Shown: positions 7,875 to 18,924, counted from the stretch's first letter. The stretch is 36,983 nt of DNA from Candidatus Polarisedimenticolia bacterium (GCA_036004685.1 DASYRE010000047.1:1-36983), one strand, 5' to 3'. Notes: generated by a model not told the origin, from the sequence alone. A program made the numbers and translations.

Positions 7875-7964
7875 CATTCTGCGCCTCAAAGGTATGGCGC
7901 ATTCTGCACCCATGTCCATTTGATACTAACGAGTATTTCCCGCCTGAGTAAGCTTGCATTCTGC
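7875..7964. promoter_or_regulatory. Three CATTCTGC repeats, candidate enhancer sites upstream of IPTL-CTERM gene 2
   Basis: CATTCTGC occurs at 7875-7882, as GCATTCTGC at 7899-7907 and again as GCATTCTGC at 7956-7964. The same 9-mer in reverse complement forms the core of the perfect dyad at 112-128 upstream of the other IPTL gene. The copies lie about 75 to 155 bp upstream of the start site predicted from the sigma-54 promoter at 8008-8022. ATGGCGCATT (about 7894-7903) is also shared, inverted, with 51-60. Confidence 0.5.
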
Positions 7965-8007
7965 GGGTTCTGAAATACTTGTCGAAATCTCTTCGAGAAA
8001 AAGCATC

Positions 8008-8022
8008 TGGCATCCGGATTGC
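8008..8022 (+). promoter_or_regulatory. Sigma-54 (-24/-12) promoter of IPTL-CTERM gene 2
   Basis: TGGCATCCGGATTGC matches TGGCAC-N5-TTGC with one change (C to T at position 6). The GG (8009-8010) and GC (8021-8022) doublets have exact spacing. Start of transcription would be near 8034, about 59 nt before the ATG at 8093. An imperfect 10-bp dyad (8023-8043) overlaps the predicted start site. Confidence 0.68.
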
Positions 8023-8092
8023 GAGAGGGCGAATCGCTCTCTCTCACAATCAGATCCATTCGGCACGGCTTGTCCACGAGGAGGAACAAGAA

Positions 8093-9331
8093 ATGCGTGA
8101 CTTGTCCAAGCTGCTCCTGCTGTCGGTCCTATCGTTGCTGATTTCCACGAACCTGCGCGCCGCTTCCAACGAGTTACCGGACAGCGCACTCGGCTGCGGG
8201 CCGGTCACAAATCTCTCGAATTTCCCCACTCCTCCTGCTTTCAGGCAACTGTTCTCGGCGGTGCGTTTTACCAAGGCCGGAAAAGATTTCTACTTCACCC
8301 CCGTTACGTCGTTGGCAGCCGGCTTCGGTGGTGAGGTCAAAGAGGCTCCCTGTGATACGGGCGAGGCACTTGCCACACAGGCCGTCAACAACTACTGCCG
8401 CAAGGCCTTCCTCCTAGACTGCCCCAATGCCAATGGTTCTGGACCATGCGCCGATAACGAACTGACGACCAACCCTCTCGACCCTCAGTTCCTGTTCTCG
8501 AAACACAAGTTTAGAGTGAGCACGGGTCCGGGGAGAAGCACGGTCGGTGCGGTTCCCGCCCAATGCAAACTGTCGGGGGAGCCAGGTGCGGCACCGGATT
8601 GCTGCGCCATCGGCCTCGGGGTCCCCGCTGTGATTTACATTGAATCGACGGAGACCAGCCCGAATTGCGGCTTCAAGATCACCAAGACCGGGCTTGGAAC
8701 TTTCGAGATCGACGACGACGTTCCTTGTCAACTCAATTCCCTGTTTACGTTCACCACCGGTGGAAATGTCGTCGGGGTGGACCTTCAGCCGCAATATCTC
8801 GTCCAGATCAGCCGGACATGCACCGCGGGAACCAACAGCGGCAACGCCTGTGTCTCGAACGTCGACTGCCCAGGCGGCGGCACGTGCCCCAATGGAATCG
8901 TGACGTTCACGCTCGACCCCATTACCGGCTCGAATCAGGTTTTCACGGTCGACACGACGGGGAAGAATGACGATACGATCGCCGACGAGGTCACCACCAA
9001 GATGTTGGCGACCGGTTTGGGGCTCGACGCGCAGACCGATCGCAATGCGCGCTTCTCTCAAAACGATGAGATTTCAAGGATAGATCCCATCGCGAAGGCC
9101 GATAAGAAGGCCCGTTTCGCCCCGGGCTCCCGCTCGCGCGTCGCCAACGCGAAGAGCAAGCTCGTCTCGGTCAGGGTGTCGGGGCCGCTGAACATGGGGA
9201 TTGTGGCGGAGACGAGCGATTTTGATCTCGGTATTCCGACCCTGAACCAGTGGGGAATGGCGCTGGTGGTCATTCTGCTCCTGGCGTCGAGCTATTGGCT
9301 GCTTCGCCGCAGGCGGCTGTCCCGGGAGTAG
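8093..9331 (+). CDS. Secreted protein with C-terminal IPTL-CTERM sorting signal (substrate 2)
   Basis: This 412-residue protein has a clear signal peptide (MRDLSKLLLLSVLSLLIS, cleavage near LRAAS) and ends in IPTLNQWGMALVVILLLAS, then YWLLRRRRLSRE: motif, membrane helix and basic tail of IPTL-CTERM. The mature part has many cysteines, including a spaced Cys-rich segment around residues 240-268 (CTAGTNSGNACVSNVDCPGG). No enzymatic domain is recognised; it shares the general character of substrate 1 (secreted, Cys-containing, N/T/G-rich) but no obvious alignment. ATG 8093 is chosen over earlier in-frame starts because of the upstream GAGGAGG-like site (about 8078-8084) and the promoter at 8008-8022. 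Confidence 0.9.
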   Translation: MRDLSKLLLLSVLSLLISTNLRAASNELPDSALGCGPVTNLSNFPTPPAFRQLFSAVRFTKAGKDFYFTPVTSLAAGFGGEVKEAPCDTGEALATQAVNNYCRKAFLLDCPNANGSGPCADNELTTNPLDPQFLFSKHKFRVSTGPGRSTVGAVPAQCKLSGEPGAAPDCCAIGLGVPAVIYIESTETSPNCGFKITKTGLGTFEIDDDVPCQLNSLFTFTTGGNVVGVDLQPQYLVQISRTCTAGTNSGNACVSNVDCPGGGTCPNGIVTFTLDPITGSNQVFTVDTTGKNDDTIADEVTTKMLATGLGLDAQTDRNARFSQNDEISRIDPIAKADKKARFAPGSRSRVANAKSKLVSVRVSGPLNMGIVAETSDFDLGIPTLNQWGMALVVILLLASSYWLLRRRRLSRE

Positions 9332-9354
9332 GACCGCAAGAAGCGAATCGGCAC

Positions 9355-9382
9355 CGAGCCGAGAGATGCATCCCTCGGCTCG
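9355..9382. terminator. 9-bp perfect hairpin after IPTL gene 2, possible terminator
   Basis: CGAGCCGAG (9355-9363) pairs perfectly with CTCGGCTCG (9374-9382) over a 10-nt loop. It sits between the convergent stops at 9331 and 9482. No run of T follows, so it may act as an RNA-stabilising or rho-assisted end rather than an intrinsic terminator. Confidence 0.4.
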
Positions 9383-9481
9383 TGTCCGATCCGATGAGCC
9401 GCTTCGAAAGGAGACCGGCAACCGGTTCCGCCGCGCGGAAGAATCCGTACGCTGACAAGCGGATGAGGTTCGGAAAGCGCC

Positions 9482-11035
9482 CTATTCCCACTCGATCGTG
9501 GAAGGGGGTTTGGAGGAGACGTCGTAGACGACGCGGTTGATGCCGCGCACCTCGTTCACGATGCGGGTCGAAACCGCCGCGAGAAAATCGTGCGGCAGGC
9601 GGGCCCAGTCGGCGGTCATGAAGTCATCGGTCGTGACCGCCCGCAGGGCGCAGACGTTCTCGTAGGTCCGGTAGTCTCCCATCACGCCGACGCTCTTCAC
9701 GGGGAGCAGGACGGCGAACGCCTGGGCCACCTGATCGTAGAGGCCGGCGCCGCGCAGCTCCGCGATGAAAATCGCGTCGGCCTGCCGGAGGATTTCCAGC
9801 CTCTCCCGCGTCACGGCCCCGAGGAGCCGCACCGCCAGCCCCGGCCCCGGAAAGGGATGGCGGCCGAGAAGCTCGGCCGGAATCCCGAGGGTCGCGCCCA
9901 GGCGGCGGACCTCGTCCTTGAACAGCTCCCGCAGCGGCTCCACCAGCTTCAGCCGCATCTTCTCCGGCAGTCCCCCCACGTTGTGATGCGTCTTGATGAC
10001 CGCCGAAGGTCCCGCGAACGAGGTCGATTCGATGACGTCGGGGTAGAGTGTCCCCTGAGCCAGAAAGTCCACTTTCCCCAGCTTGGCGGCCTCCCGCTCG
10101 AAGACCGCCACGAAGACCCGGCCGATCACCCGTCGCTTCTCCTCCGGGTCTTCGATCCCGGAGAGGCCCGCCAGGAACTCCGAGGAAGCGTCCACCCGGG
10201 CGAGCGGAATCGCCAGCTGGTCGCGCAGGGCCCGCTCGACGTCATCCCCCTCTCCCTGGCGCAGGAGTCCGGTGTCGACGAAGATCGGATGGAGCCGGTC
10301 GCCGATGGCGCGATGGAGCAGCGCCGCCGCGACGGTGGAATCGACGCCTCCCGAGATCCCCAGGACCACGCGGCCCGCTCCCACCCGCCGCCGGATCCCT
10401 TCCACGATCTCCTCCGACACCGAGGCGATGTTCCAGTCGCCCCGGCAGCCGCAGATCCCGTAGAGAAAGTTGCGCAGGATCTCCCGCCCCTGAAGCGTGT
10501 GGGCCACCTCGGGATGGAACTGAATGGCGTAAAGGGCGCGGCGCGAGTCGGCCATGGCGGCGCAGGGAGTGGCGTCGGTCCGCGCGGTGATGACGAACCC
10601 CGGCGGCGGCTCTTCGATCGAGTCGCCGTGGCTCATCCAGACCTGCTGCTCGGAGGCGAGTCCCGCGAACAGCGGAACGTCTTGCGTCACCTGGAGGCGC
10701 GCGCGGCCGAACTCCCTTCCCGCGGAGGGCTTCACTCGTCCCCCGAGGGTCTTTCCCATGAGCTGCATGCCGTAGCAGATCCCGAGGATCGGCACTTCGA
10801 GCGAGACGAGACGGGAATCGAGATCGGGTGCGCCCTCGCGATAGACGGAGTCGGGCCCCCCCGAGAGGATCAGCCCGCGGGGGGGGGGCGTGGCGATCGC
10901 CTCGAACGGCGCGGTGCACGGCAGGAGCTCGCAATAGACCGAGAGGTCGCGGACCCTCCGGGCGATCAGCTGGGAGGTTTGCGAGCCGTAATCCAGGACG
11001 ACGACTCTCTCGTGCCGGACGCCGTCGTCGCTCAT
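9482..11035 (-). CDS. guaA: GMP synthase (glutamine-hydrolysing)
   Basis: This 517-residue enzyme converts XMP, ATP and glutamine to GMP. The N-terminal class I glutamine amidotransferase (about 10-200) has nucleophile C87 in [10 protein letters not shown] and the FHPEV histidine-glutamate pair. The ATP-pyrophosphatase domain has the P-loop GISGGVDST, then [17 protein letters not shown] and a dimerisation domain ending in KPPSTIEWE, the family C-terminus. Start ATG 11035 overlaps the holA stop by 4 bp (ATGA). The frame stays open further upstream, but that part is the shadow of holA. guaB is not in the window. Being the tail gene of leuS-lptE-holA is not the usual guaA position. Confidence 0.97.
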   Translation of the reverse strand: MSDDGVRHERVVVLDYGSQTSQLIARRVRDLSVYCELLPCTAPFEAIATPPPRGLILSGGPDSVYREGAPDLDSRLVSLEVPILGICYGMQLMGKTLGGRVKPSAGREFGRARLQVTQDVPLFAGLASEQQVWMSHGDSIEEPPPGFVITARTDATPCAAMADSRRALYAIQFHPEVAHTLQGREILRNFLYGICGCRGDWNIASVSEEIVEGIRRRVGAGRVVLGISGGVDSTVAAALLHRAIGDRLHPIFVDTGLLRQGEGDDVERALRDQLAIPLARVDASSEFLAGLSGIEDPEEKRRVIGRVFVAVFEREAAKLGKVDFLAQGTLYPDVIESTSFAGPSAVIKTHHNVGGLPEKMRLKLVEPLRELFKDEVRRLGATLGIPAELLGRHPFPGPGLAVRLLGAVTRERLEILRQADAIFIAELRGAGLYDQVAQAFAVLLPVKSVGVMGDYRTYENVCALRAVTTDDFMTADWARLPHDFLAAVSTRIVNEVRGINRVVYDVSSKPPSTIEWE

Positions 11036-12099
11036 GCCCTCGCCCCCGCGCGCGGGGCGCGTCGGTTCACCAGAGAAGAGAGGTCGATCACCAGTCTTTC
11101 CAGGATCACCGGTCCCTTCCCTCCGCCACCCTTCAGCGCCCGGTCCGCCTCCAAGATCCTTCTCAACGAGGGGGCTCCCGCCTCCTCGGGGAACCGATCG
11201 ATCAGCCGCTGCGTCTTCTCCAGGAGCGCGGGGTACGGCGGAATCCCGAGCGCCGCCGCCAGATCGCGGCCGCGGCGTCCCTGTTTGACGAGCGATTTTC
11301 CGGTCACCAGGATGCGGATCTGCCGGGCGATGAGAAACAGCAGCCGGACCGGCTCCTCCCCTTCCGCCAGGATCCCTCGGAGCAGACGAATCGCCTCGAT
11401 CCCCTCCCCCGCTCCGACGCGCTCCGCCATCTCGAAGATCGATCCCGCCACCGCCGTCCCGAGGGTCTCGCCGAGCGCTTCCGCCGTGATCCGGCGCGCC
11501 GGCGCCAGGAAGTCCAGGACCTTCGACAGCTCCTGATCCATCCCGAAGAGATCCGATCCGCGATGGACTTCGAGCAGCGCCACCGCCTCGGGGTCGATCT
11601 CGGCCGCGCGCGCCCGGACCCGATCCCGGATCCACTTGGCGATCGAGGGACCCTTGAGCGCCGGGAACTCCACGACGCAAGCGCGCTCCTGCAAGGCGCG
11701 GAACACGGCCTTCCGGAAATCGGGCTTCCCCGATCCGGTCGCGAAGACGAGACAGGTGGTCGGCGCGGGATCTTTCAAGTATTCCTTGAGGACATCGGCC
11801 TCCGATTCCCGCATGCTCTCGGCGCTCTTGACCAGGACCAGCCGGCGCTCCGACAGCATCGGGAGCGTCCGCGCCGCATCGAGAATCTCCGCGAGCGTCG
11901 CCGCGCCCCCTTCCAGGACGGTCAGGCTCCAGAGCGTGCCTTCGGTTTCCGCCTCGCCCAGGACCGACCTCCGGATGGCCGCCGCGGCCTCCTCCTTCAG
12001 AAAGGCCTCCTCTCCGACCAGGAAGTACACGGGAGAGATCTTGCCCGCGGAGAGATCCCGCCGCAGGCTCGACCCATCGCGCGCCGCTTGGCGGGCCAT
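11032..12099 (-). CDS. holA: DNA polymerase III delta subunit (clamp-loader)
   Basis: This 355-residue protein is the delta subunit, which opens the sliding clamp in the DnaX complex. The N-terminal AAA-like fold starts with the typical [21 protein letters not shown] segment; the middle has [13 protein letters not shown] and the C-terminal collar includes [12 protein letters not shown] and a final region of long helices. Length is normal. It starts at ATG 12099, immediately after the lptE stop, and ends inside the guaA start. The leuS-lptE-holA order is also seen in Gammaproteobacteria such as E. coli, which supports the call. Confidence 0.92.
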   Translation of the reverse strand: MARQAARDGSSLRRDLSAGKISPVYFLVGEEAFLKEEAAAAIRRSVLGEAETEGTLWSLTVLEGGAATLAEILDAARTLPMLSERRLVLVKSAESMRESEADVLKEYLKDPAPTTCLVFATGSGKPDFRKAVFRALQERACVVEFPALKGPSIAKWIRDRVRARAAEIDPEAVALLEVHRGSDLFGMDQELSKVLDFLAPARRITAEALGETLGTAVAGSIFEMAERVGAGEGIEAIRLLRGILAEGEEPVRLLFLIARQIRILVTGKSLVKQGRRGRDLAAALGIPPYPALLEKTQRLIDRFPEEAGAPSLRRILEADRALKGGGGKGPVILERLVIDLSSLVNRRAPRAGARA

Positions 12100-12614
12100 T
12101 CAAAAACCTTCCAGAATCGAGGTCACGACCGATTCCGCGAAATCGATGCTGACTTGATCCAAGGCGACGGTCTCCTCGGTGATGGCGCCTTCCGCCTGCG
12201 CCGAGACGTCGTACTGCCGGCGGAAGACGAAGTGATCGTCCTGCCACAGCGTCTGGTCGTCGGCCGTGCCGACGAGGACCGCCTTGGCGTTGATGATGAT
12301 CTCGTAGCGCGTGGCGCGGCCTTGGGCGTTGATGGCCACCGGCGTCTGCACGAACGTCGTGATCTCGCCCCGTAGGACGGCGTCGACCCCTTCCTCGCTG
12401 GCGACGATCTGATACCGGCCGCGCGTCAGGAACTGGCTGATCACGTGCCCGGTGATGCGCTGCTCCAGCTCGGGACGATCGGTCTTGTTGATGAAAGTCG
12501 GGACGCCGATTCGCGTGATTCCCGGAGGCAGGTTGCTCGAGTGTCCGGTGAGGTGGTACCCGCAGCCGATCCAGGCCCCCGCCGCCAGAACGAGCAGGAG
12601 CTGTCCCGGCCTCC

Positions 12615-12618
<4 letters not shown>
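12100..12618 (-). CDS. lptE: LPS-assembly lipoprotein LptE
   Basis: This 172-residue protein is a lipoprotein plug for the LptD channel that places LPS in the outer membrane. A short signal peptide with lipobox (WIGC, C19) is followed by GYHLTG, the conserved LptE/RlpB beginning, then [20 protein letters not shown] and a C-terminal part with [19 protein letters not shown]. The GTG start at 12618 overlaps the leuS TGA (GTGA). The frame is open far upstream but only as a shadow of leuS. Its presence implies a Gram-negative, LPS-bearing cell. Confidence 0.87.
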
Positions 12619-15098
<2,480 letters not shown>

Positions 15099-15142
15099 GA
15101 CGCCCCTCGCCGGATCGGCGCAAGTCCTTGAAATAGCAGCGA

Positions 15143-15172
15143 AACTTAGCATTCCCATCGAGCGACTGTCAA
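15143..15172 (-). promoter_or_regulatory. Sigma-70 promoter of the leuS operon
   Basis: On the minus strand, -35 TTGACA (15167-15172) is separated by 18 bp from -10 TAAGTT (15143-15148). Transcription would start near 15136 with a leader of about 38 nt to TTG 15098, too short for a T-box. Confidence 0.5.
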
Positions 15173-15191
15173 GAATTGGAGCGGGCGGGAG

Positions 15192-16046
15192 TCAGGAAGG
15201 GCGGCGGCCTTCAGCCCAGCAGACGGCGAACCAGATCGACGCGTCGGGGCGCTTCGACCAGGCGCGCAGCGCCTGCAGCGCCGACTCGACCGCCTCGGCG
15301 GCGAGCAGGTCGTGCGCCAGGATCGCCTCGCTCGACCCGGCGATCACCCGCAGCAAGTTTTCGGCGAATCCCGCGAAGCTCCGGTTTCCGGCGCAGCTGC
15401 CGAAGAAGATCCAGGTGTTCCGGGCGGGAAGCGCGCCCGCCCCGTGCAGCAGGGAGACGAGCCGGCGGCCGACGTAGGGATCGTTTCCAACGCGGTCGAA
15501 GCTGCGCTGGTAGGCGGCCCAAAGCGCGCTGAATCCCGGAACGGGCGGCCAGAGCCGCAGGACATCGTGATCGTCGTCTTCCAGGACGATCCGGCCCCCC
15601 GGCCGCACCGCCCTCACGAGCGCGCGCACGGCTCGCGGCGGGTCGCGCAGGTGCTCGAGCAGGAAGCGGGCGTGGGCGACGTCGAAGGTGCCCCATTCCT
15701 GGTCGCGCAAAGGGGGCGCCAGGGCGTCGCCGAGGCGGAACTCGACGCGCTGCGGATCGCCTTCCCGCTTGGCGAGGCGCAGGGCCTGCGCGAGCTGGTC
15801 GCGGCTGCGCTCGATGCCGATCACCCTCCCCCGGCGGCCCGCCCGGGACGCCATGGCCCGGGCGAATTGTCCCAGCCCGCTTCCCATCTCCAGAATCTTC
15901 TCCCCTCCTCGAAGAGCGAGCTCCCGCAGCGAGCCCTCGTTGAGCAAGTCGTTGAGCAGGGCGAGCCGCCGCTGCTCGGCGGCGGAGGTGCCGTGCAGAT
16001 AATGGGATCGCGGGATCGGAGCCTTCGGCCGGCGCCCCTCCTTCAA
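15192..16046 (-). CDS. Class I SAM-dependent methyltransferase
   Basis: This 284-residue protein has a Rossmann methyltransferase core: motif I ILEMGSGLGQFARAMA (about 51-66), the acidic end of strand 2 (IGIERS), FRLGDAL and the motif around FDVAHARFLLEHLRDPP, then VRPGGRIVLEDDDH. It resembles UbiE/Methyltransf_11-type enzymes acting on small molecules or lipids; the substrate is unknown. The C-terminal 110 residues are alpha-helical and not diagnostic. Start TTG 16046 has GGGAGG at good spacing. The other long minus frame at 15211-16059 is its out-of-phase shadow. It follows the receiver gene at 16121 in the same direction. Confidence 0.82.
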   Translation of the reverse strand: MKEGRRPKAPIPRSHYLHGTSAAEQRRLALLNDLLNEGSLRELALRGGEKILEMGSGLGQFARAMASRAGRRGRVIGIERSRDQLAQALRLAKREGDPQRVEFRLGDALAPPLRDQEWGTFDVAHARFLLEHLRDPPRAVRALVRAVRPGGRIVLEDDDHDVLRLWPPVPGFSALWAAYQRSFDRVGNDPYVGRRLVSLLHGAGALPARNTWIFFGSCAGNRSFAGFAENLLRVIAGSSEAILAHDLLAAEAVESALQALRAWSKRPDASIWFAVCWAEGRRPS

Positions 16047-16120
16047 AGCTTCCTCCCAATGCGGATGCGCGTGCCCCGCCCGGCGGGCTGGGCCATGATA
16101 GCGATCTAGGGCGGTGGAGG

Positions 16121-17026
16121 CTATTCGCCGGAGGCGCGGCGCCGGGGCGCGCCGCGGTGGGCGGCCAGCGTGTCTCTCAGGCCGGCGGCGAGAAGCTGGA
16201 TGCGGTTGGGAAGGTGGCCAAAGCGTGCGTCGATGATCCGCTTGCCGCGTCCCAGCTCCTCGGAGAAAGCTTCGAAGAACGTCCCTTCCCGCAAGGCCCG
16301 GCTGAATTTCTCGGGATGGTAGATCTGGATGTCGGAGATCATGATGCGCGCCAGGCGACGGATTTCCGCTTCTTCGCCCACGGCGGGCGGTTCCGCCGGA
16401 GCGGCCGCCGGCGCGGCGCCGGGCTCCGGCGGCCCGGGAGGCACCTTCGCCGGCGCCGGCAGGCCCTCGCCCGCGGCGGCGCGGCGGATGCGCTCCGTGA
16501 GATCGGCGCGATCGATGCTCGTGGGGATGAAACCGTCGGCGCCGTAGAGATGCCTGGGGCCGGCTTCCCCGGCTTCACGCATGAGGAGGGCGCCCGTCAG
16601 GAGAATCGGGACGCTGCGCCGCATCGGATCCGACTTGAGCCTCTCGCAGACGTGGATGCCGAGAAGCCTCCGCAGGTAGGCGTTCAGGACGATCAGATCG
16701 AAACGATGGCTCGCCGCGAGGAGAAGCGCCTCGTCGCCGCTTTCGGCGACGCTCACCTCGTAGCCTGCCGCGCGGAGCTCCGTTTCGAGGAGATCCCGGA
16801 ACTCGCGAGGCTCGTCCGCCAGCAAGGCGGTGCGGGGCCTTGGCGCGGCCTGCGGGACCGGCACGGCGGCGCCCTGCGGGACCGGCACGGCGGCGCCCTG
16901 CGGCGCCGGTCGCGTGACCGGGATGCGCTCGCCGCATTTCCGGCAGCGCAGCAGCGCCGTGGGAGAGGTCAGCTTCGATTCGTCGAGGCGGTACCGGGCG
17001 CCGCACCGGGAGCAGGACACGATCAC
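16121..17026 (-). CDS. Zinc-ribbon plus receiver-domain protein
   Basis: This 301-residue protein begins with an MJ0042-type zinc ribbon (CSRC at 4-7 and CRKC at 28-31). A Pro/Ala/Val linker made of repeated PQGAAVPV units leads to a response-regulator receiver (about 66-195) with RTALLADEPREFRDLL and LIVLNAYLR. The receiver's usual phospho-acceptor Asp appears as N (LIVLNAYL), so it may be a non-phosphorylated pseudo-receiver. A second Ala/Pro linker and a C-terminal helical domain (about 228-300, HPEKFSRALREGTFFEAFSEE) follow. Such proteins are common in Myxococcota and Acidobacteriota. It begins 2 nt after the DUF4388 gene, so the two are co-transcribed. Start is GTG. Confidence 0.8.
   Translation of the reverse strand: MIVSCSRCGARYRLDESKLTSPTALLRCRKCGERIPVTRPAPQGAAVPVPQGAAVPVPQAAPRPRTALLADEPREFRDLLETELRAAGYEVSVAESGDEALLLAASHRFDLIVLNAYLRRLLGIHVCERLKSDPMRRSVPILLTGALLMREAGEAGPRHLYGADGFIPTSIDRADLTERIRRAAAGEGLPAPAKVPPGPPEPGAAPAAAPAEPPAVGEEAEIRRLARIMISDIQIYHPEKFSRALREGTFFEAFSEELGRGKRIIDARFGHLPNRIQLLAAGLRDTLAAHRGAPRRRASGE
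16850..16909 (-). repeat. 24-bp tandem repeat encoding PQGAAVPV linker units
   Basis: Two identical 24-bp units (16850-16873 and 16874-16897) are followed by a partial third. They encode an eight-residue unit, GAAVPVPQ in register, in the flexible linker between the zinc ribbon and the receiver domain. Repeat number could vary between strains by slippage without breaking frame. Confidence 0.8.
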
Positions 17027-17028
17027 GG

Positions 17029-18666
17029 CTAACTCCCGGGAATGGAAGCGGCGCTCCGGCCCTGGAGCGTCTTCTCCAGGGCAAATCCGACTTCACCCAG
17101 GAAAATCTCGAGGCCCCGCGTGTCGCCCACGGGAGCCGCACTCTTCCCGTTGTCGCCGTAAAGGACCGCAACGACCTGGTCGTTGCTCATCAAAGGAAGG
17201 AGCACGGCATCCGAGGTGGGGCCCCCTCCGAGCTGCTCCAGCAGTCGCAGCTCGTCCGGGTGCTCCAACGGCCCGCGGACCGAGGTCTTGTCGGCGAGAA
17301 CCTGGTTCAGGCGGCTGCCGGGAGCGATCGGCACGGAGATGCCGTGACATTTCCGGCTGAGGAACTCCCCCGTCCCGTTTCCGGCGAAGCCTCCCAGGCC
17401 TTTGACCTCCTGCTCGCCCACCGCCAGAAGGACGCCGCGCTCGAAGTACTCCGAAGCCAGCCGGAGGACGAGGAGCGGGATTTCGACGTCGCTTCCCGGG
17501 CGGCGCAGCTCTCCAAGGAGGGCGCCCAGCAGGGAGAGCTGATCCACCACCCGGATCGTTTCGGTCCGATCGTCGTCCTGCCCCGGGGGAGGCGCCAGCT
17601 CCGCCGTCTCGTCGCGGAGCAGCCGGGTCCCCTGGCGGGCGAGCGATTCCACCGCCTCCCGCAGTCCTTCCGCGTCGGCCGGAAGCGTGACGGGCTTCTG
17701 GAGGATGGCGCGGGCGCCCAGGGAGCGCGCGGCCTCCTCCACCGTCGGATCTACCCCCTCCGACATCAGGATCACTTGCGCCCCGGGGAACTCCTGGCGG
17801 GCTCGAATCAGAAGCTCCAACCCGCCCGCATAGCCGGCGCCGCCGGTTTCGGGGACCACCAGATCGGAAACGAGCGAGGCCGGGGCCCCCGACTCCGCCA
17901 GCAACGCGAAGCGCTGGTACCCCGCTTCAGGCGAGGACGAGGCATCGACCCTGAAACCCTCCTTGCGCCAAGCCGCCGCGAGAAGATCGCGATAGACCGA
18001 GCGCTCGTCGACCAGGACGACGCTGAGGACGCCCTCGCCCGCGTCGGTCTCGGCTCCGGCGCGCCGCGTCGCCACCTCGCCCGCCGGCTGAGGAGGAAGC
18101 GTCGGGAGGAAGAAATGGTGCACCGACTCGGCGCCGAGGAGCTGCATCTCCTCCAGGAGAATCTCCCGGGGATCGAGCCCCTCGGGGATCCGCAGAAGCG
18201 TTCCCTCGTTCGACGCCGTCCCCTCCCGCCGCTGGGTTTCGTCGGCCCGCTCCTTGGCGGCCGACTCGGCGGGATCGCTCAGCTCGAAACGGAATTCGCC
18301 GTCGATCCATTTCAGGAGGCGCCGGAAGATCTCGCGGACTTCGGACACCACCACCCGGCGAACATGATCCGGATCGAGGTAGGTCTTCGCCGCCAGGTTC
18401 TGCAGCAGCGAATCGGTGGCGCGCCGGCACTCGCGGATCGCCTGCTCCAGCACTTCCGGGGGCACCAGCTTCTCGCGCCGGATTCCCCGAATCAGCGGGC
18501 TTTCCTCCCCGGGCAGATCCAGTCCGCACAGCAGTCCGTTGCGGAAGCGCAGGATGACCAGAGGATCGCCGTTCTTCAGGTAGAGGATTCCGGAGCGCCG
18601 GCTCAAGCAGAGGATTTGAAGGATGTCGGAGAAGGGGAGGTCTTTCAGGCTTCCCACGAGGCTCAA
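17029..18666 (-). CDS. DUF4388 (PATAN-like) plus receiver plus GAF-like regulator
   Basis: This 545-residue protein opens with a DUF4388 domain (about 1-130; MSLVGSLKDLPFSDILQILCLSRRSGILYL), a module common in Acidobacteriota and Deltaproteobacteria signalling proteins. A receiver-like domain (about 213-345) has VVLVDERSVYRDLL, ASLVSDLVVPETGG with a likely phospho-acceptor Asp, and ILQKPV. The C-terminal 150 residues (LPLMSNDQVVAVLYGDNG, then a final helix) look like a GAF domain. No output DNA-binding domain is seen, so it probably works through protein contacts. TTG 18666 has AGGAG six bases upstream, and a clear sigma-70 promoter lies at 18715-18743. Confidence 0.82.
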   Translation of the reverse strand: MSLVGSLKDLPFSDILQILCLSRRSGILYLKNGDPLVILRFRNGLLCGLDLPGEESPLIRGIRREKLVPPEVLEQAIRECRRATDSLLQNLAAKTYLDPDHVRRVVVSEVREIFRRLLKWIDGEFRFELSDPAESAAKERADETQRREGTASNEGTLLRIPEGLDPREILLEEMQLLGAESVHHFFLPTLPPQPAGEVATRRAGAETDAGEGVLSVVLVDERSVYRDLLAAAWRKEGFRVDASSSPEAGYQRFALLAESGAPASLVSDLVVPETGGAGYAGGLELLIRARQEFPGAQVILMSEGVDPTVEEAARSLGARAILQKPVTLPADAEGLREAVESLARQGTRLLRDETAELAPPPGQDDDRTETIRVVDQLSLLGALLGELRRPGSDVEIPLLVLRLASEYFERGVLLAVGEQEVKGLGGFAGNGTGEFLSRKCHGISVPIAPGSRLNQVLADKTSVRGPLEHPDELRLLEQLGGGPTSDAVLLPLMSNDQVVAVLYGDNGKSAAPVGDTRGLEIFLGEVGFALEKTLQGRSAASIPGS

Positions 18667-18714
18667 GCAAGACTCCTGCAGTCGGCAGCCCCCGTTCGGG
18701 AGGCGGACACTGGA

Positions 18715-18743
18715 AATATAGGAATGAAAAACTGCTTTGCCAA
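18715..18743 (-). promoter_or_regulatory. Sigma-70 promoter of the DUF4388/receiver operon
   Basis: On the minus strand, -35 TTGGCA (18738-18743) and -10 TATATT (18715-18720) have 17 bp between them. The leader to TTG 18666 would be about 40 nt. Confidence 0.58.
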
Positions 18744-18924
18744 TCCATAGTGGGAAAAGGAGATAGTTTCTCGAAAGGAGCGCCGCCCGCGTCGGCCTTC
18801 AGCACCGGGGAGTCAAGTCTAAGCATCTCAATGCAATGAGGTTATGCGAAACGTGGTGGTTTCGAGCGCCGCTCGCCCCGAGGCGGGGAATTTGACGAAG
18901 CAGCGCCGGAACAAGGAGGAATAG

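Noticed and set aside
9590-11536. Plus-strand frame of 648 codons opposite guaA and holA
   Set aside because: A GC-rich antisense shadow; it is low-complexity and rich in R, P and H, while guaA and holA on the minus strand have clear motifs.
11036-12247. Upstream extension of the guaA frame, giving a 921-residue product
   Set aside because: The extension is Gly/Arg-rich shadow of holA; ATG 11035 is at the family N-terminus with an ATGA overlap.
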